A stretch of DNA of 64,000 bases from Marinilactibacillus sp036039175. GTDB lineage: Bacteria; Bacillota; Bacilli; Lactobacillales; Carnobacteriaceae_A. Positions 33,819 through 43,022 of the stretch are shown in pieces (position 1 is the first letter of the stretch; every line of letters starts with the position of its first letter). The notes beneath the pieces are model-generated. The model saw only the letters and a list, made by a program, of their open reading frames with translations. It had not been told where the DNA came from and did not search any database. The stretch covers positions 62,001 to 126,000 of the forward strand of contig NZ_JAYXKP010000001.1 of the NCBI RefSeq assembly GCF_036039175.1. Reading direction: 5' to 3'. The translations under genes and the position numbers were made by a program.

Positions 33819-34814
33819 GTGTTAAAGAAAATTGGATTAAGTGTTTTATTTTTAATGGTTCCAGTTTTAACTGGATGTGGAACAACAAGTTCCGCTGAAG
33901 ATGTAACCGTATTCAGATTTGCGTACGCAAGTAATAGTCAACCGGTCAAAGATTCTATGGCTCGTTTCGGAGAGATGGTAGAAGAAAAGTCTAACGGTGG
34001 CATGCGTGTAGAGTACTATCCAGATAGTCAGTTAGGAGGAGAAACCGACCTCATTCAATTAACACAAACAGGCGCAATTGATTTCACGAAAGTCAGTGGT
34101 GCAGCACTGGAAGGTTTTTCAGAGACTTATTCGATTTTTGGTATTCCTTATTTGTTTGATGATGAAGAAAGTTTCTTTAAAGTTATGGAAGATGAGACCA
34201 TTACTCAAGAAATTTATGAATCAACAAGTGATTTAGGATTTAGAGGCATCACTTATTATGATGGGGGACAACGAAGCTTTTATATGGCAGGTGGCCCTGT
34301 AGAATCACCAGATGATTTGGTTGGAAAAAGAATTCGTACAATGGAAAGTGAAACAGCTGTTAGAATGATGAGTTTATTAGGTGGATCAGCTGTTCCTATG
34401 GGTAGTGATGAAGTTTATGCTTCACTTCAGTCAGGTTTGATCGATGGTTCTGAAAATAATGAATTTGTACTGGTTACGGCAGGTCATGGGAATGTAGCGA
34501 ACTATTATAGCTATGATCAACATACACGTATTCCAGACATTATTATCATGAATGATGAAAAGATGGATAGTCTTACGCAAGAAGAGCAAGATATCATTTT
34601 AGAATCCGCAAAAGAATCAACTGAGTACCAAAAAGAAGTTTTCAATGAAGCGATTGAAAATGAAAAGCAAGAAGCTCAAGCACAATATAACGTGGAATTC
34701 AATGAAGTAGATAATGAGCCGTTCAGAGAATTGGTCAAACCAATCGCAGAAGATTTTGCGAATGACGAAAACTTTTCTGAGCTCTATCAAGCTATCATTG
34801 ATGCTCAACAATAA
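33819..34814 (+). CDS. TRAP transporter solute-binding lipoprotein, DctP family
   Basis: Extracellular receptor of a tripartite ATP-independent periplasmic-type transporter. 331 residues; lipobox LTGC puts the lipid anchor on Cys20, as expected for a Gram-positive TRAP receptor. The fold motifs of DctP are clear: FRFAYASNS, YPDSQLGGETDLIQLTQTGAIDF, FGIPYLFDDE, and VGKRIRTMES with the conserved arginine that binds substrate carboxylate, then GSDEVYASLQSGLIDGSEN. It starts with GTG at 33819 after GGAGGG. Family knowledge favours a sugar acid (uronate or aldonate) as ligand, while the downstream genes degrade rhamnose; an unsaturated or saturated GalA-Rha disaccharide or galacturonate would reconcile both. 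Confidence 0.9.
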   Translation: MLKKIGLSVLFLMVPVLTGCGTTSSAEDVTVFRFAYASNSQPVKDSMARFGEMVEEKSNGGMRVEYYPDSQLGGETDLIQLTQTGAIDFTKVSGAALEGFSETYSIFGIPYLFDDEESFFKVMEDETITQEIYESTSDLGFRGITYYDGGQRSFYMAGGPVESPDDLVGKRIRTMESETAVRMMSLLGGSAVPMGSDEVYASLQSGLIDGSENNEFVLVTAGHGNVANYYSYDQHTRIPDIIIMNDEKMDSLTQEEQDIILESAKESTEYQKEVFNEAIENEKQEAQAQYNVEFNEVDNEPFRELVKPIAEDFANDENFSELYQAIIDAQQ

Positions 34815-34830
34815 CTTAAGGAGATAAAGT

Positions 34831-35358
34831 ATGCAGACCTTTAAAAAGTACTTAAATAAATTTCTAGAAACAATATGTAGTGTTCTACTTTCTGTCATGT
34901 TGTTACTCGTACTATGGCAAGTTTTTACGAGAACAGTTTTGAACAATCCAAGTACCGTAACAGAAGAAATCGTTCGATTTTCACTTGTTTGGTTATCCAT
35001 GCTAGCTGGTGCGTATTCTGTTGGTAGAAACGCACACGTGGTCGTTACCTTTATTCAAGATAAATTTAGTCGAAAATTTCGATTTTGGATTGCTCAAGGA
35101 ATCCATGTGTTTTTCATGTTGTTTTCTGCATCTGTTTTAATTTACGGAGGAATAAGAGGTGTCATGATTTCTGTAGCACAAACATCACCTTCTCTAGGCC
35201 TTTCTATGGCCGTTGTATTTTTGGCAGTACCGGTATCGGGTGTTTTCTTCTTTCTTTATAGTCTAATCAATCTAATTGACTTGAGAAGCGTAGGAGAATT
35301 GGTAGATGAAAATACACGAAATGAACTTGAAAAGGATGTGAACAATCGTGGCGTTTGA
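34831..35358 (+). CDS. TRAP transporter small permease, DctQ family
   Basis: Small membrane subunit, 175 residues with four hydrophobic helices. ETICSVLLSVMLLLVLWQVFTR and NNPSTVTEEIVRFSLVWLSMLAG segments match the DctQ family; the GAYSVGRNAHVVV stretch follows. It pairs with the DctM subunit and holds the transporter in the membrane. AAGGAGATAAAG precedes the ATG, 16 bases after dctP. It overlaps dctM by 11 bases, indicating coupled translation. Confidence 0.9.
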   Translation: MQTFKKYLNKFLETICSVLLSVMLLLVLWQVFTRTVLNNPSTVTEEIVRFSLVWLSMLAGAYSVGRNAHVVVTFIQDKFSRKFRFWIAQGIHVFFMLFSASVLIYGGIRGVMISVAQTSPSLGLSMAVVFLAVPVSGVFFFLYSLINLIDLRSVGELVDENTRNELEKDVNNRGV

Positions 35359-36637
35359 AGCAGGGCTAATTCTAATCGTAATATTTATGGCTTTACTAAT
35401 CATCGGTGTTCCAATTGCAATCGCAATAGCCGTATCTTCTATTTCAATCATTGTACTCAATTTACCACTAGATATTACGATGTTTACAGCAGCACAGAAA
35501 ATCGTTACAAGTTTAAATAGTTTTACCCTCATTTCTATCCCGTTGTTTATTATGTCGGGGATTATCATGAACAATGGGGGAATCGCGAAGCGGCTAATCA
35601 AATTCTCCATGTTATTGGTAGGACGTATTCCAGGGGCTCTTGCCATTACGAATACGATTGGTAATGGACTATTTGGTTCAATGTCGAGTTCAGCCATTGC
35701 TGCCTCTACAGCCATTGGTGGGGTACTGGTTCCTCAACAGATTGATTCAGGTTATGATCGAGGCTTTGCAGCTGCAGCGAATATCGCTTCTGCACCATCA
35801 GGTATGATCATTCCGCCAAGTACAGCTTTCATCATGTACTCTCTTGTAAGTGGAGCTTCAATCTCTGCGCTGTTTTTAGGGGGTTACATTGTTGGTGCTC
35901 TTTGGATTTTAATTGTTTCACTGATCTGCTACATCATAGCGAAGAAAAACAAGTACCCAATCGTTGAAATCGAAGTAACCGAAAGTAAATTAAAAATCAT
36001 TATGGATGCTATACCTAGTTTACTCCTGATCTTTATTGTCATTGGCGGAATTCTAACTGGATTTTTCACAGCCATTGAAGCATCTGCAGTATGTGTGGCG
36101 TATTCATTACTATTGTCTATGATTTATAGAACAATTAGTATTAAAGATTTCCCAAATTTATTCAGACAAACCATTGAAACATCTGGAACGATTATGTTAC
36201 TCCTTGCAACATCTTCATTAATGTCATTTGGTATGGCGTTAAATGGTATTCCAGCAGCTGTTAGTGAACTTGTACTTGGCGTTTCTGCTAATGCATTCTT
36301 CACACTATTGATTATCAATGTGATCTTCTTGTTAGTTGGATGTTTCATGGATGTTGGACCAGCTATCTTGATTTTTACACCAATATTCTTACCAATTGTA
36401 CAAGAAATTGGAATCGATCCAGTGCATTTCGGATTGTTTGCCATTATGAATTTTTCGGTAGGTTCCATTACACCACCAGTAGGAACAGGCTTATATGTCG
36501 GAGCAAGTGTCGCTCAAGTGAAATTTGAGAAAGTCATTAAACCGCTCATTCCATTCTATATTGGGATTTTAGGATTACTATTAGCCATCACTTATTTCCC
36601 AGATCTAATAATGTGGTTCCCGAATTTATTAGGATAG
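35348..36637 (+). CDS. TRAP transporter large permease, DctM family
   Basis: Transport-channel subunit using the sodium or proton gradient; 429 residues, about 12 hydrophobic helices. Typical DctM segments: SIPLFIMSGIIMNNGGIAKRL, GNGLFGSMSSSAIAASTAIG, GMIIPPSTAFIMY, GFFTAIEASAV and NFSVGSITPPVGTGLYV. It starts with GTG at 35348 inside the end of dctQ. rhaB follows 45 bases later, so transporter and rhamnose catabolism are probably one transcript. Confidence 0.93.
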   Translation: MAFEAGLILIVIFMALLIIGVPIAIAIAVSSISIIVLNLPLDITMFTAAQKIVTSLNSFTLISIPLFIMSGIIMNNGGIAKRLIKFSMLLVGRIPGALAITNTIGNGLFGSMSSSAIAASTAIGGVLVPQQIDSGYDRGFAAAANIASAPSGMIIPPSTAFIMYSLVSGASISALFLGGYIVGALWILIVSLICYIIAKKNKYPIVEIEVTESKLKIIMDAIPSLLLIFIVIGGILTGFFTAIEASAVCVAYSLLLSMIYRTISIKDFPNLFRQTIETSGTIMLLLATSSLMSFGMALNGIPAAVSELVLGVSANAFFTLLIINVIFLLVGCFMDVGPAILIFTPIFLPIVQEIGIDPVHFGLFAIMNFSVGSITPPVGTGLYVGASVAQVKFEKVIKPLIPFYIGILGLLLAITYFPDLIMWFPNLLG

Positions 36638-36682
36638 AATAGTCGAAATCTTGAAATCCAAGTTGTAAAAGAGGTGATGAAA

Positions 36683-38098
36683 GTGAATCAGTATATTGCG
36701 GTAGATATTGGCGCAAGTAGTGGGCGTTTAATCTTAAGTCATATAGAAAAAGGAAAACTAAATATAGAAGAAGTCCACCGATTTGAAAATGGATTTCAAA
36801 AAATTAATCACCATGATCGATGGAACATTGATGCTTTGATTCGTGAAATTTTTATCGGTCTTGAAAAAGTTAAAGCAATGGGGATTGATAAAGCGTATCT
36901 TGGCGTGGACACATGGGCTGTTGATTATGTCATGGTGAATAAAGAGAGACAAAAAATTGCGGACCCAATTAGTTACAGAGATCAACGGACTCAAAATAGT
37001 ATCGATCAATTAACTAGTAAAGTTTCCAAAGAATCTATTTATGAGAAGACAGGTATTCAGTTTTTAGAATTGAATACACTCTATCAATTATTTGCGGAAA
37101 ACAAGAAACTACTCAAAAAAGCAGATAAATTATTATTTATACCAGATTATATAGGTTTTGTGCTCACTGGAAAACAAGTTACTGAGATCACGAATGCCTC
37201 TACTACGCAGATGCTGAATTTGAGAAGTGCTTTGTTTGATGATGAGTTGATGGAAATTGTTGAGGTGACAAACGACCTGTTTGCACCTCTAACAGATCCA
37301 GGTCAAGTGCTTGGCCTTATCCAGGAAAGATGGAAAGATCAGTTTGATTTACCTGAAATTACGGTGGTGACTGTTGCTTCGCACGATACAGCCAGCGCAG
37401 TTGTTGGTGTTCCTGCAGTTACCGATAAAAACTGGGCTTATCTTTCAAGTGGTACCTGGTCCTTGATTGGAATAGAGTCACCCGTTCCAATCAACTCTCA
37501 TGAAGCTTTCGAGCACAACTTCACGAATGAATGGGGAGCTTATGGAACGTATCGTTTTTTGAAAAACATTATGGGGCTTTGGATCGTTCAAGAAGTTAAA
37601 AGATTAAGTGAAGAGGATTTAAGTTTCAAGGAAATGGCGGAGCTAGCTGATCAAGTACCTGACTTTCAATCTATTATTGATGTGAATGATTCAAGGTTCA
37701 CCAATCCAGATAATATGATTGAAGAAATTCAACTCGCATGCACGGAAAGCAAACAGCCGATTCCTGAAACTACAGGAGAGCTGGTCAACTGCGTGTATTC
37801 TAGTTTGGCTAAAAATTATGATCTGGAATTGAAAAATCTAGAACAAATTACAGGAAATAACTTCCAGCAGTTACACATTGTAGGTGGAGGATCAAATGTA
37901 AGGAAACTGAATCAGCTTACCGCAGATTTAACAGGTAAGGAAGTGTATGCCGGTCCAAGTGAAGCAACAGCGATTGGCAATATTGTCGTTCAGATGATAG
38001 CCGCGAAGGAATTAGCAGATATTACAGAAGCTAGGAAAGTCATTAGAGACTCTTTTGAAATTGAGCGATTCCATTCGAATAAAACTAAAGGAGTATAG
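36683..38098 (+). CDS. rhaB: Rhamnulokinase
   Basis: Phosphorylates L-rhamnulose to L-rhamnulose-1-phosphate (FGGY family). The product begins NQYIAVDIGASSGRLIL, the RhaB nucleotide motif; VDTWAVDYV, FIPDYIGFVLTGK, SHDTASAVVGVP, YLSSGTWSLIG and HIVGGGSNV follow in the family order. About 472 residues. GTG 36683 is the preferred start: GAGGTGAT at 36671-36678 is a near-perfect ribosome site for it, and the GTG at 36674 and ATG at 36677 lie in that site. rhaA follows after two bases. The operon continues to aldA at 42040. Confidence 0.94.
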   Translation: MNQYIAVDIGASSGRLILSHIEKGKLNIEEVHRFENGFQKINHHDRWNIDALIREIFIGLEKVKAMGIDKAYLGVDTWAVDYVMVNKERQKIADPISYRDQRTQNSIDQLTSKVSKESIYEKTGIQFLELNTLYQLFAENKKLLKKADKLLFIPDYIGFVLTGKQVTEITNASTTQMLNLRSALFDDELMEIVEVTNDLFAPLTDPGQVLGLIQERWKDQFDLPEITVVTVASHDTASAVVGVPAVTDKNWAYLSSGTWSLIGIESPVPINSHEAFEHNFTNEWGAYGTYRFLKNIMGLWIVQEVKRLSEEDLSFKEMAELADQVPDFQSIIDVNDSRFTNPDNMIEEIQLACTESKQPIPETTGELVNCVYSSLAKNYDLELKNLEQITGNNFQQLHIVGGGSNVRKLNQLTADLTGKEVYAGPSEATAIGNIVVQMIAAKELADITEARKVIRDSFEIERFHSNKTKGV

Positions 38099-38100
38099 AT

Positions 38101-39360
38101 ATGGATACTGAAAAAGTCAAAAGTCGTTATCAAGAAGCGAGTAGGCGCTACGAAGAAATGGGCGTTGACGTAGAACAAGCTTTAGAAAAATTATCACAAA
38201 CCAAAATCTCTATGCACTGCTGGCAAGGAGATGATGTTCTTGGATTTATGAACGAAGGCGGAGCATTATCAGGAGGAATCATGTCTACTGGAGACTATCC
38301 AGGAAGAGCGCGGAACCCTAAAGAATTAAGACAAGATATAGACAAAGCCTTCTCATTGATACCAGGTAAGCATAAATTGAACTTACATGCCATGTACGCG
38401 GACACAGAAGAAAAAATAGATTTAAATGAAATCGAACCAAAGCACTTTGAAAAATGGGTGGATTGGGCTAAAGAGAATCAAATCGGATTAGATTTCAATC
38501 CTTCGTTCTTTAATCATGATATGTTCAAAGATGGATTTACATTAGCACATCCAGATAAAGAGGTCAGAGATTTTTGGATAGAACACGGTAAACGTTCAAG
38601 AAAAATTGCGGAGTATATAGGTAAAGAACTAGGCGAAGTTAGTTTCAATAATTTTTGGGTACCTGATGGCATGAAAGATAATCCAATCGATCGACTTTCT
38701 CCTAGAAAAAGATTAATGGAAGCCTATGACGAGATATTTGAAGAAGAAGTGAATCCGGAATACACTATTGATACGGTTGAGTCTAAACTCTTCGGTATTG
38801 GTGCAGAGGCGTATACAGTGGGCTCGCATGAATTTTACATGGGATATGGCTTGTCAAGAAATAAAACGATTCTGATGGATGCAGGACACTATCATCCTAC
38901 TGAAGTCATTTCAAACAAAATATCAGCTTTAGCTTTGTTTAGTGAACACTTGATGCTACACGTTAGCAGACCAGTTCGTTGGGATAGTGATCATGTTGTT
39001 ATTATGGATGATGAATTACAAGAAATTATGAGAGAAATTGTTCGAAATGATTTGTTAAATCGTACAGCTATTGGATTAGATTTCTTTGATGCGACAATCA
39101 ACCGAATCGCTGCATGGGTTGTAGGGGTTAGAAATACTCAAAAAGCGTTACTCAAAGCCTTACTGGATCCAGTTTCAGAATTAAAAGAAGCAGAATCTAA
39201 CTTTGATTTCACGAAAAGACTAGTCTACACGGAAGAAATGAAAGACTTACCTTATAGTGATATTTGGAATTACTTCTGCCTGATCAACGATGTGCCTGTT
39301 GGAATCGAATGGTATGAAGAAGTGAAAGAATATGAAAGAAACGTTTTGATGAACCGATAA
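38101..39360 (+). CDS. rhaA: L-rhamnose isomerase
   Basis: Metal-dependent isomerase converting L-rhamnose to L-rhamnulose in the cytoplasm; 419 residues, the usual length. Family motifs: ISMHCWQGDDVLGF, GDYPGRARN, LNLHAMYAD, DFNPSFFNHD, FWIEHGKRSRKIAEYIG, VESKLFGIGAEAYTVGSHEF and MDAGHYHPTEVI, which include the Mn-binding Glu, Asp and His ligands. AAAGGAGTATAGAT precedes the ATG, two bases after rhaB. The next gene, rhaD, starts 28 bases later. Confidence 0.97.
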   Translation: MDTEKVKSRYQEASRRYEEMGVDVEQALEKLSQTKISMHCWQGDDVLGFMNEGGALSGGIMSTGDYPGRARNPKELRQDIDKAFSLIPGKHKLNLHAMYADTEEKIDLNEIEPKHFEKWVDWAKENQIGLDFNPSFFNHDMFKDGFTLAHPDKEVRDFWIEHGKRSRKIAEYIGKELGEVSFNNFWVPDGMKDNPIDRLSPRKRLMEAYDEIFEEEVNPEYTIDTVESKLFGIGAEAYTVGSHEFYMGYGLSRNKTILMDAGHYHPTEVISNKISALALFSEHLMLHVSRPVRWDSDHVVIMDDELQEIMREIVRNDLLNRTAIGLDFFDATINRIAAWVVGVRNTQKALLKALLDPVSELKEAESNFDFTKRLVYTEEMKDLPYSDIWNYFCLINDVPVGIEWYEEVKEYERNVLMNR

Positions 39361-39388
39361 AAATGAGTGAATTGAAGGAGCAGGAATA

Positions 39389-40210
39389 ATGAGTATGCAA
39401 AACATCGTTGAAAGTCAGTTTGTTAAAGAAATGTGCGAAATCACACAAGTTATGTACAGAAGAAATTGGGACGAGAGAAATGGTGGGAATATTACACTTT
39501 TGTTAACCGAAAAAGAGGTTGCTCCCTACACTGATCTAACTGATATCAAAAGAACGATCCCGGTTGATTTCGACGCAAAAGCACTTGCGGGTAAATATTT
39601 CTTAGTTACGGGTTCTGGTAAATATTTCAAGAACGTTGAAAAAGATCCTGAGCATAATCTTGGATTGATTCGTGTATCAGAACAAGGAAATGGTGTTGAA
39701 CTCTTGTGGGGGTTAGCAGATGGTTCCGTTCCTACAAGTGAACTACCAAGTCATTTTCAAAGTCATATTGCACGTCTAAGCGTTGATCCAGAAAATAGAG
39801 TGATTATGCATTGTCATGCAACACACCTTTTAGCGATGACGTTCACACACTCTCTAGATGAAAAAGAACTCACGCGTAAGTTATGGAAATTGTGTACAGA
39901 ATGTATCGTCGTATTCCCAGAAGGTGTTTCTACTATTCCTTGGATCGTACCCGGTACGAATGAAATTGGAGAAGCAACTTCAGAGAAAATGAAAGAAACC
40001 AGACTTGTTGTATGGCCATATCACGGTATATACGGTGCTGGTCAAACAATGGATGAGACATTTGGATTGATCGAAACCGTTGAAAAAGCTGCGGAAGTCT
40101 ACACTCACGTCCAAGCACAAGGTGGAATGAAGGCTGAGATTTCAGACGAACAACTCCAGCAATTGGCCGATAGATTTGGTGTTGAACCTAGACCTGGGTA
40201 TTTGGATTAA
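39389..40210 (+). CDS. rhaD: Rhamnulose-1-phosphate aldolase
   Basis: Zinc class II aldolase that splits L-rhamnulose-1-phosphate into dihydroxyacetone phosphate and L-lactaldehyde. 273 residues. The zinc ligands His141 and His143 (MHCHATHL) and His212 (PYHGIYGAG) are at the same numbers as in Escherichia coli RhaD. NGGNITLLL, SGKYFKNV and PSHFQSH are other conserved stretches. GAAGGAGCAGG precedes ATG 39389. It is followed after 28 bases by rhaM. Confidence 0.96.
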   Translation: MSMQNIVESQFVKEMCEITQVMYRRNWDERNGGNITLLLTEKEVAPYTDLTDIKRTIPVDFDAKALAGKYFLVTGSGKYFKNVEKDPEHNLGLIRVSEQGNGVELLWGLADGSVPTSELPSHFQSHIARLSVDPENRVIMHCHATHLLAMTFTHSLDEKELTRKLWKLCTECIVVFPEGVSTIPWIVPGTNEIGEATSEKMKETRLVVWPYHGIYGAGQTMDETFGLIETVEKAAEVYTHVQAQGGMKAEISDEQLQQLADRFGVEPRPGYLD

Positions 40211-40238
40211 AAAACGCTAACTGAAAGGAGGTGTCTGA

Positions 40239-40550
40239 TTGATCAAAAAAGCCATTCGCATGAAAGTGTATGCCGATAAACACGAAGAGTATAAAAAGAG
40301 ACATGATGAAATATGGCCAGAATTAGAGCAATCAATCAAAGAACATGGTTGCAAAAGTTACAGTATCTGGCTAGATGAAGAGAACAATCTATTGTTTGCT
40401 TATCTAGAAATTGAAGATGAAGATCGATGGGGCCAACTTTCAAAAACAGCCATTAATCAAAAGTGGTGGATGTATATGAAAGACGTTATGGAAACGAATG
40501 AGGATGATTCACCAGTAACGCTTTCGCTTAACAATGTATTTAACATCTAA
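40239..40550 (+). CDS. rhaM: L-rhamnose mutarotase
   Basis: Interconverts alpha and beta anomers of L-rhamnose so the isomerase receives its preferred form. 103 residues, ferredoxin-like fold; AIRMKVYADKHEEYKKRHDEIWPEL with the catalytic His, CKSYSIWLDEENNLLFAYLEI and KWWMYMKDVMETN are typical for RhaM. The start is TTG 40239, five bases after a very strong AAAGGAGGTG (40225-40233); no ATG is near enough. Confidence 0.93.
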   Translation: MIKKAIRMKVYADKHEEYKKRHDEIWPELEQSIKEHGCKSYSIWLDEENNLLFAYLEIEDEDRWGQLSKTAINQKWWMYMKDVMETNEDDSPVTLSLNNVFNI

Positions 40551-40585
40551 CATCCATCCAGGATGACCTAAAAGGAGAGAATCAA

Positions 40586-42040
40586 ATGAGCTTAAAATTA
40601 GAACAGTACAAAATGTATATAGACGGAGCATTCGTAGACGCGAGCAGTGGAGAGACTTTTGATAACATCAATCCTTCAACTGCAAAAGTGCTGAACCAGA
40701 TACCGAAAGCCACAGAAGAAGATCTGGAACGTGCTTTAGATGCAGCGAATTGTGCTCAAAAAGAATGGAAGCATGTTCCTTCTGCAGAAAGAGCAGAATA
40801 CTTATTTAAAATCTCTGATTTGATCTTAGAAAACAAAGAAACCTTTGCAAAGATTATTTCCGCTGAAGTCGGTAAAGTGAATGCTCAAGCAATTGGAGAA
40901 GTTGAAGCAACAGCTGAATACTTTAAATACTATGCTGGATGGGCTAGAAAATATGAAGGAGAAATCATTCCAAGTGATCGTCCGAATGAGAATATCCTGA
41001 TTTTCAAAAAACCATTAGGTGTCGTTGCAGGTATTCTTCCATGGAATTATCCATTCTTCCTAATTGCACGTAAAGTTGCACCGGCATTGTTAACTGGGAA
41101 CACAACAGTTATTAAGCCTTCAACTAGTTCACCAAACAATGCTTTGATTTTTGCTCAGTTATTAGAGCAAATTGATCTTCCTAAAGGGGTCGTCAACATT
41201 TTGACGGGAGACCGCAGCTTAGGAAGTAAACTGGCAGAAAGTCCAAAAGTAGATCTTGTTTCCATCACAGGTTCTGTAGGTGCAGGCCAATCCGTTATGG
41301 AAGCTGCAGCTAAAAACATTACTAAAGTAAGTCTGGAACTAGGTGGAAAAGCGCCTTCGGTTGTATGGAAAGATGCTGATTTGGATTTAACGGTTGAATC
41401 AATCGTGGATTCTAGAGTGATTAACACCGGTCAAGTATGTAACTGTACGGAACGTGTTTATGTTCATGAAGATATTAAAGAAGCCTTCTATGAAAAAATT
41501 ACTGAAGCAATGAGCGCTGTCACGTTCGGTGATCCTATCGAAGATCGTTCAGTGGGTATGGGACCACTAATCACTGAATCTGGCTTACAATCTGTAGCAG
41601 ACAAAGTAGAACAAGCGAAAAAAGATGGCGCACGTGTATTAACAGGTGGAAATAGAGATACTAGCAAAGATGGATTTTTCTTTGAACCGACTGTTATCGT
41701 GGATACTAAAAATGATATGCAAATTATGCAAGAAGAAGTCTTTGGACCTGTGCTACCAATCGGAACATTCAGTACCTTAGACGAAGCGCTTGAACTGGCG
41801 AACGATTCTGAATTCGGATTGACTTCAGCGATTTTCACAAATGATACAAATGTGATGATGAAATTCATCAATAACATGGATGCTGGAGAAGTATACGTCA
41901 ACAGAGAAAGTTTTGAATCCATCCAAGGATTCCATGCAGGATGGAAGAAATCCGGTATCGGTGGAGCTGATGGCCGTCACGGACTAGAAGAATTCCTTGC
42001 AACAACGGTAGCCTATATAGATTACGACGATAAAGCATAA
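40586..42040 (+). CDS. aldA: Lactaldehyde dehydrogenase (aldehyde dehydrogenase family)
   Basis: NAD-dependent oxidation of the L-lactaldehyde released by RhaD to L-lactate. 484 residues; GVVAGILPWNYPFF, VIKPSTSSPNNA, SITGSVGAG (cofactor loop), LELGGKAPS with the general-base Glu, and Cys285 in GQVCNCTERV as the nucleophile. The end has FESIQGFHAGWKKSGIGG. It matches the AldA length and its position at the end of the rhamnose operon. AAAGGAGAG precedes the ATG. A strong terminator follows directly. Confidence 0.93.
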   Translation: MSLKLEQYKMYIDGAFVDASSGETFDNINPSTAKVLNQIPKATEEDLERALDAANCAQKEWKHVPSAERAEYLFKISDLILENKETFAKIISAEVGKVNAQAIGEVEATAEYFKYYAGWARKYEGEIIPSDRPNENILIFKKPLGVVAGILPWNYPFFLIARKVAPALLTGNTTVIKPSTSSPNNALIFAQLLEQIDLPKGVVNILTGDRSLGSKLAESPKVDLVSITGSVGAGQSVMEAAAKNITKVSLELGGKAPSVVWKDADLDLTVESIVDSRVINTGQVCNCTERVYVHEDIKEAFYEKITEAMSAVTFGDPIEDRSVGMGPLITESGLQSVADKVEQAKKDGARVLTGGNRDTSKDGFFFEPTVIVDTKNDMQIMQEEVFGPVLPIGTFSTLDEALELANDSEFGLTSAIFTNDTNVMMKFINNMDAGEVYVNRESFESIQGFHAGWKKSGIGGADGRHGLEEFLATTVAYIDYDDKA

Positions 42041-42091
42041 AAGAAAAACACTTCATTCTTAAACTCAATTTAAGAATGACGTGTTTCTTTT
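42040..42091. terminator. Bidirectional terminator between aldA and araC
   Basis: AAAGAAAAACAC with CATTCTTAAA pairs with TTTAAGAATG and GTGTTTCTTTT around a short loop. It overlaps the 3' end of the minus-strand araC gene that stops at 42065. Confidence 0.9.
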
Positions 42092-42874
42092 ATTTATTTT
42101 TTTATAGGTCGATGGAGTCATTCCAGTAACTTTTTTAAATTGTCGATAGAAGTGTACCTCGGTTGCATATCCACATTGGTTTGCTATTTGACTTATGGAT
42201 AATTTAGTGGTCGACATAAGATGTTTGGCATGAACGATTTTTATCTGGATTATATCTTTACGAAATGATATACCGAACAATTGTTTGTATAAGTGCTGAA
42301 AATAAGAAGTGCTGATATCCATACTAGCAGCTATTTCTGTAGGATCATAGTTAAGTGTAATACTAGATTGAATATCTAACCTCAACTTTTTTAATTTACG
42401 GTTAAATGGACTATACGCATATTTAGTCGGCTCAACCGAATAGGATACGTAAACGTTATTCAAAATTAGTTGAATTAACATTGAGAGGTTCTGATCTCTA
42501 ACAATTTCAGGTGCATAATTATATTCCCAAATTAATTCTTGCAATAATAAATTGATATTGGTTGATTCAACAACAGGTATAAAAGTATTACAAGGTAATC
42601 CTGATTTATCAAATATAAAAGTTTCACATTCAAAGTGAAACCAGTCATCGATATATTGTCCCGAAGCATTGTGATAACTGTAAGGAGAATCAGGCTCAAT
42701 AATGACTATGGAATTTGACTCAACGAGAGTAGTTTCATCTTTTATGGTAAAAGAAGCAGATGTTTTCGTATATAACAAAACATAATTAGGGACACCGTTG
42801 GGGCGATGCATCTTAAATTCTGGAGTATGTTTGACATTTAAACCACCAGTTAAATATGTAAAGTTCTCTGACAT
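42065..42874 (-). CDS. AraC-family regulator of the 43-54 kb operon
   Basis: Soluble transcription factor, 269 residues. The N-terminal cupin-like sensor (about 1-140, with YVLLYTKTSASF and IVIIEPDSPYSYHNASGQ) is followed by two AraC helix-turn-helix motifs (about 165-262; YDPTEIAASMDISTSYFQHL and LSISQIANQCGYATEVHFYR). Divergent from the solute-binding protein gene at 43023, so it probably activates that uptake and degradation operon. Its inducer is unknown. ATG at 42874, with GGAGG on the minus strand directly before it. Confidence 0.88.
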   Translation of the reverse strand: MSENFTYLTGGLNVKHTPEFKMHRPNGVPNYVLLYTKTSASFTIKDETTLVESNSIVIIEPDSPYSYHNASGQYIDDWFHFECETFIFDKSGLPCNTFIPVVESTNINLLLQELIWEYNYAPEIVRDQNLSMLIQLILNNVYVSYSVEPTKYAYSPFNRKLKKLRLDIQSSITLNYDPTEIAASMDISTSYFQHLYKQLFGISFRKDIIQIKIVHAKHLMSTTKLSISQIANQCGYATEVHFYRQFKKVTGMTPSTYKKINKRNTSFLN

Positions 42875-42943
42875 TTGAAAACCTCCATTGCAAGATTGAA
42901 TTGATCGATAGTCAAAAAGGTTAGAATAAAATCCAAAAAGAAA

Positions 42944-42991
42944 TTGTAGCGCTTACAACGTTATTGTATCATTATTTTAACAGATGATACA
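42944..42991 (+). promoter_or_regulatory. Promoter/operator region of the third importer operon
   Basis: TTGTAG (42944-42949) and TATCAT (42967-42972) are 17 bases apart. TGTAGCGCTTACA (42945-42957) is cre-like. TGTATCAT (42965-42972) and ATGATACA (42984-42991) form a perfect 8-bp inverted repeat over the -10 region, a candidate site for a repressor or the divergent AraC protein. Confidence 0.5.
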
Positions 42992-43022
42992 CAATAAATT
43001 TAAAATTTGAGGAGGAAATAAA

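Noticed and set aside
35272..35715. 147-codon minus-strand frame opposite dctQ/dctM
   Set aside because: Shadow of two genuine membrane-protein genes; hydrophobic codons read in reverse give open frames.
41488..41922. 144-codon minus-strand frame opposite aldA
   Set aside because: Shadow of a conserved dehydrogenase; Ser-rich composition with no recognisable domain.
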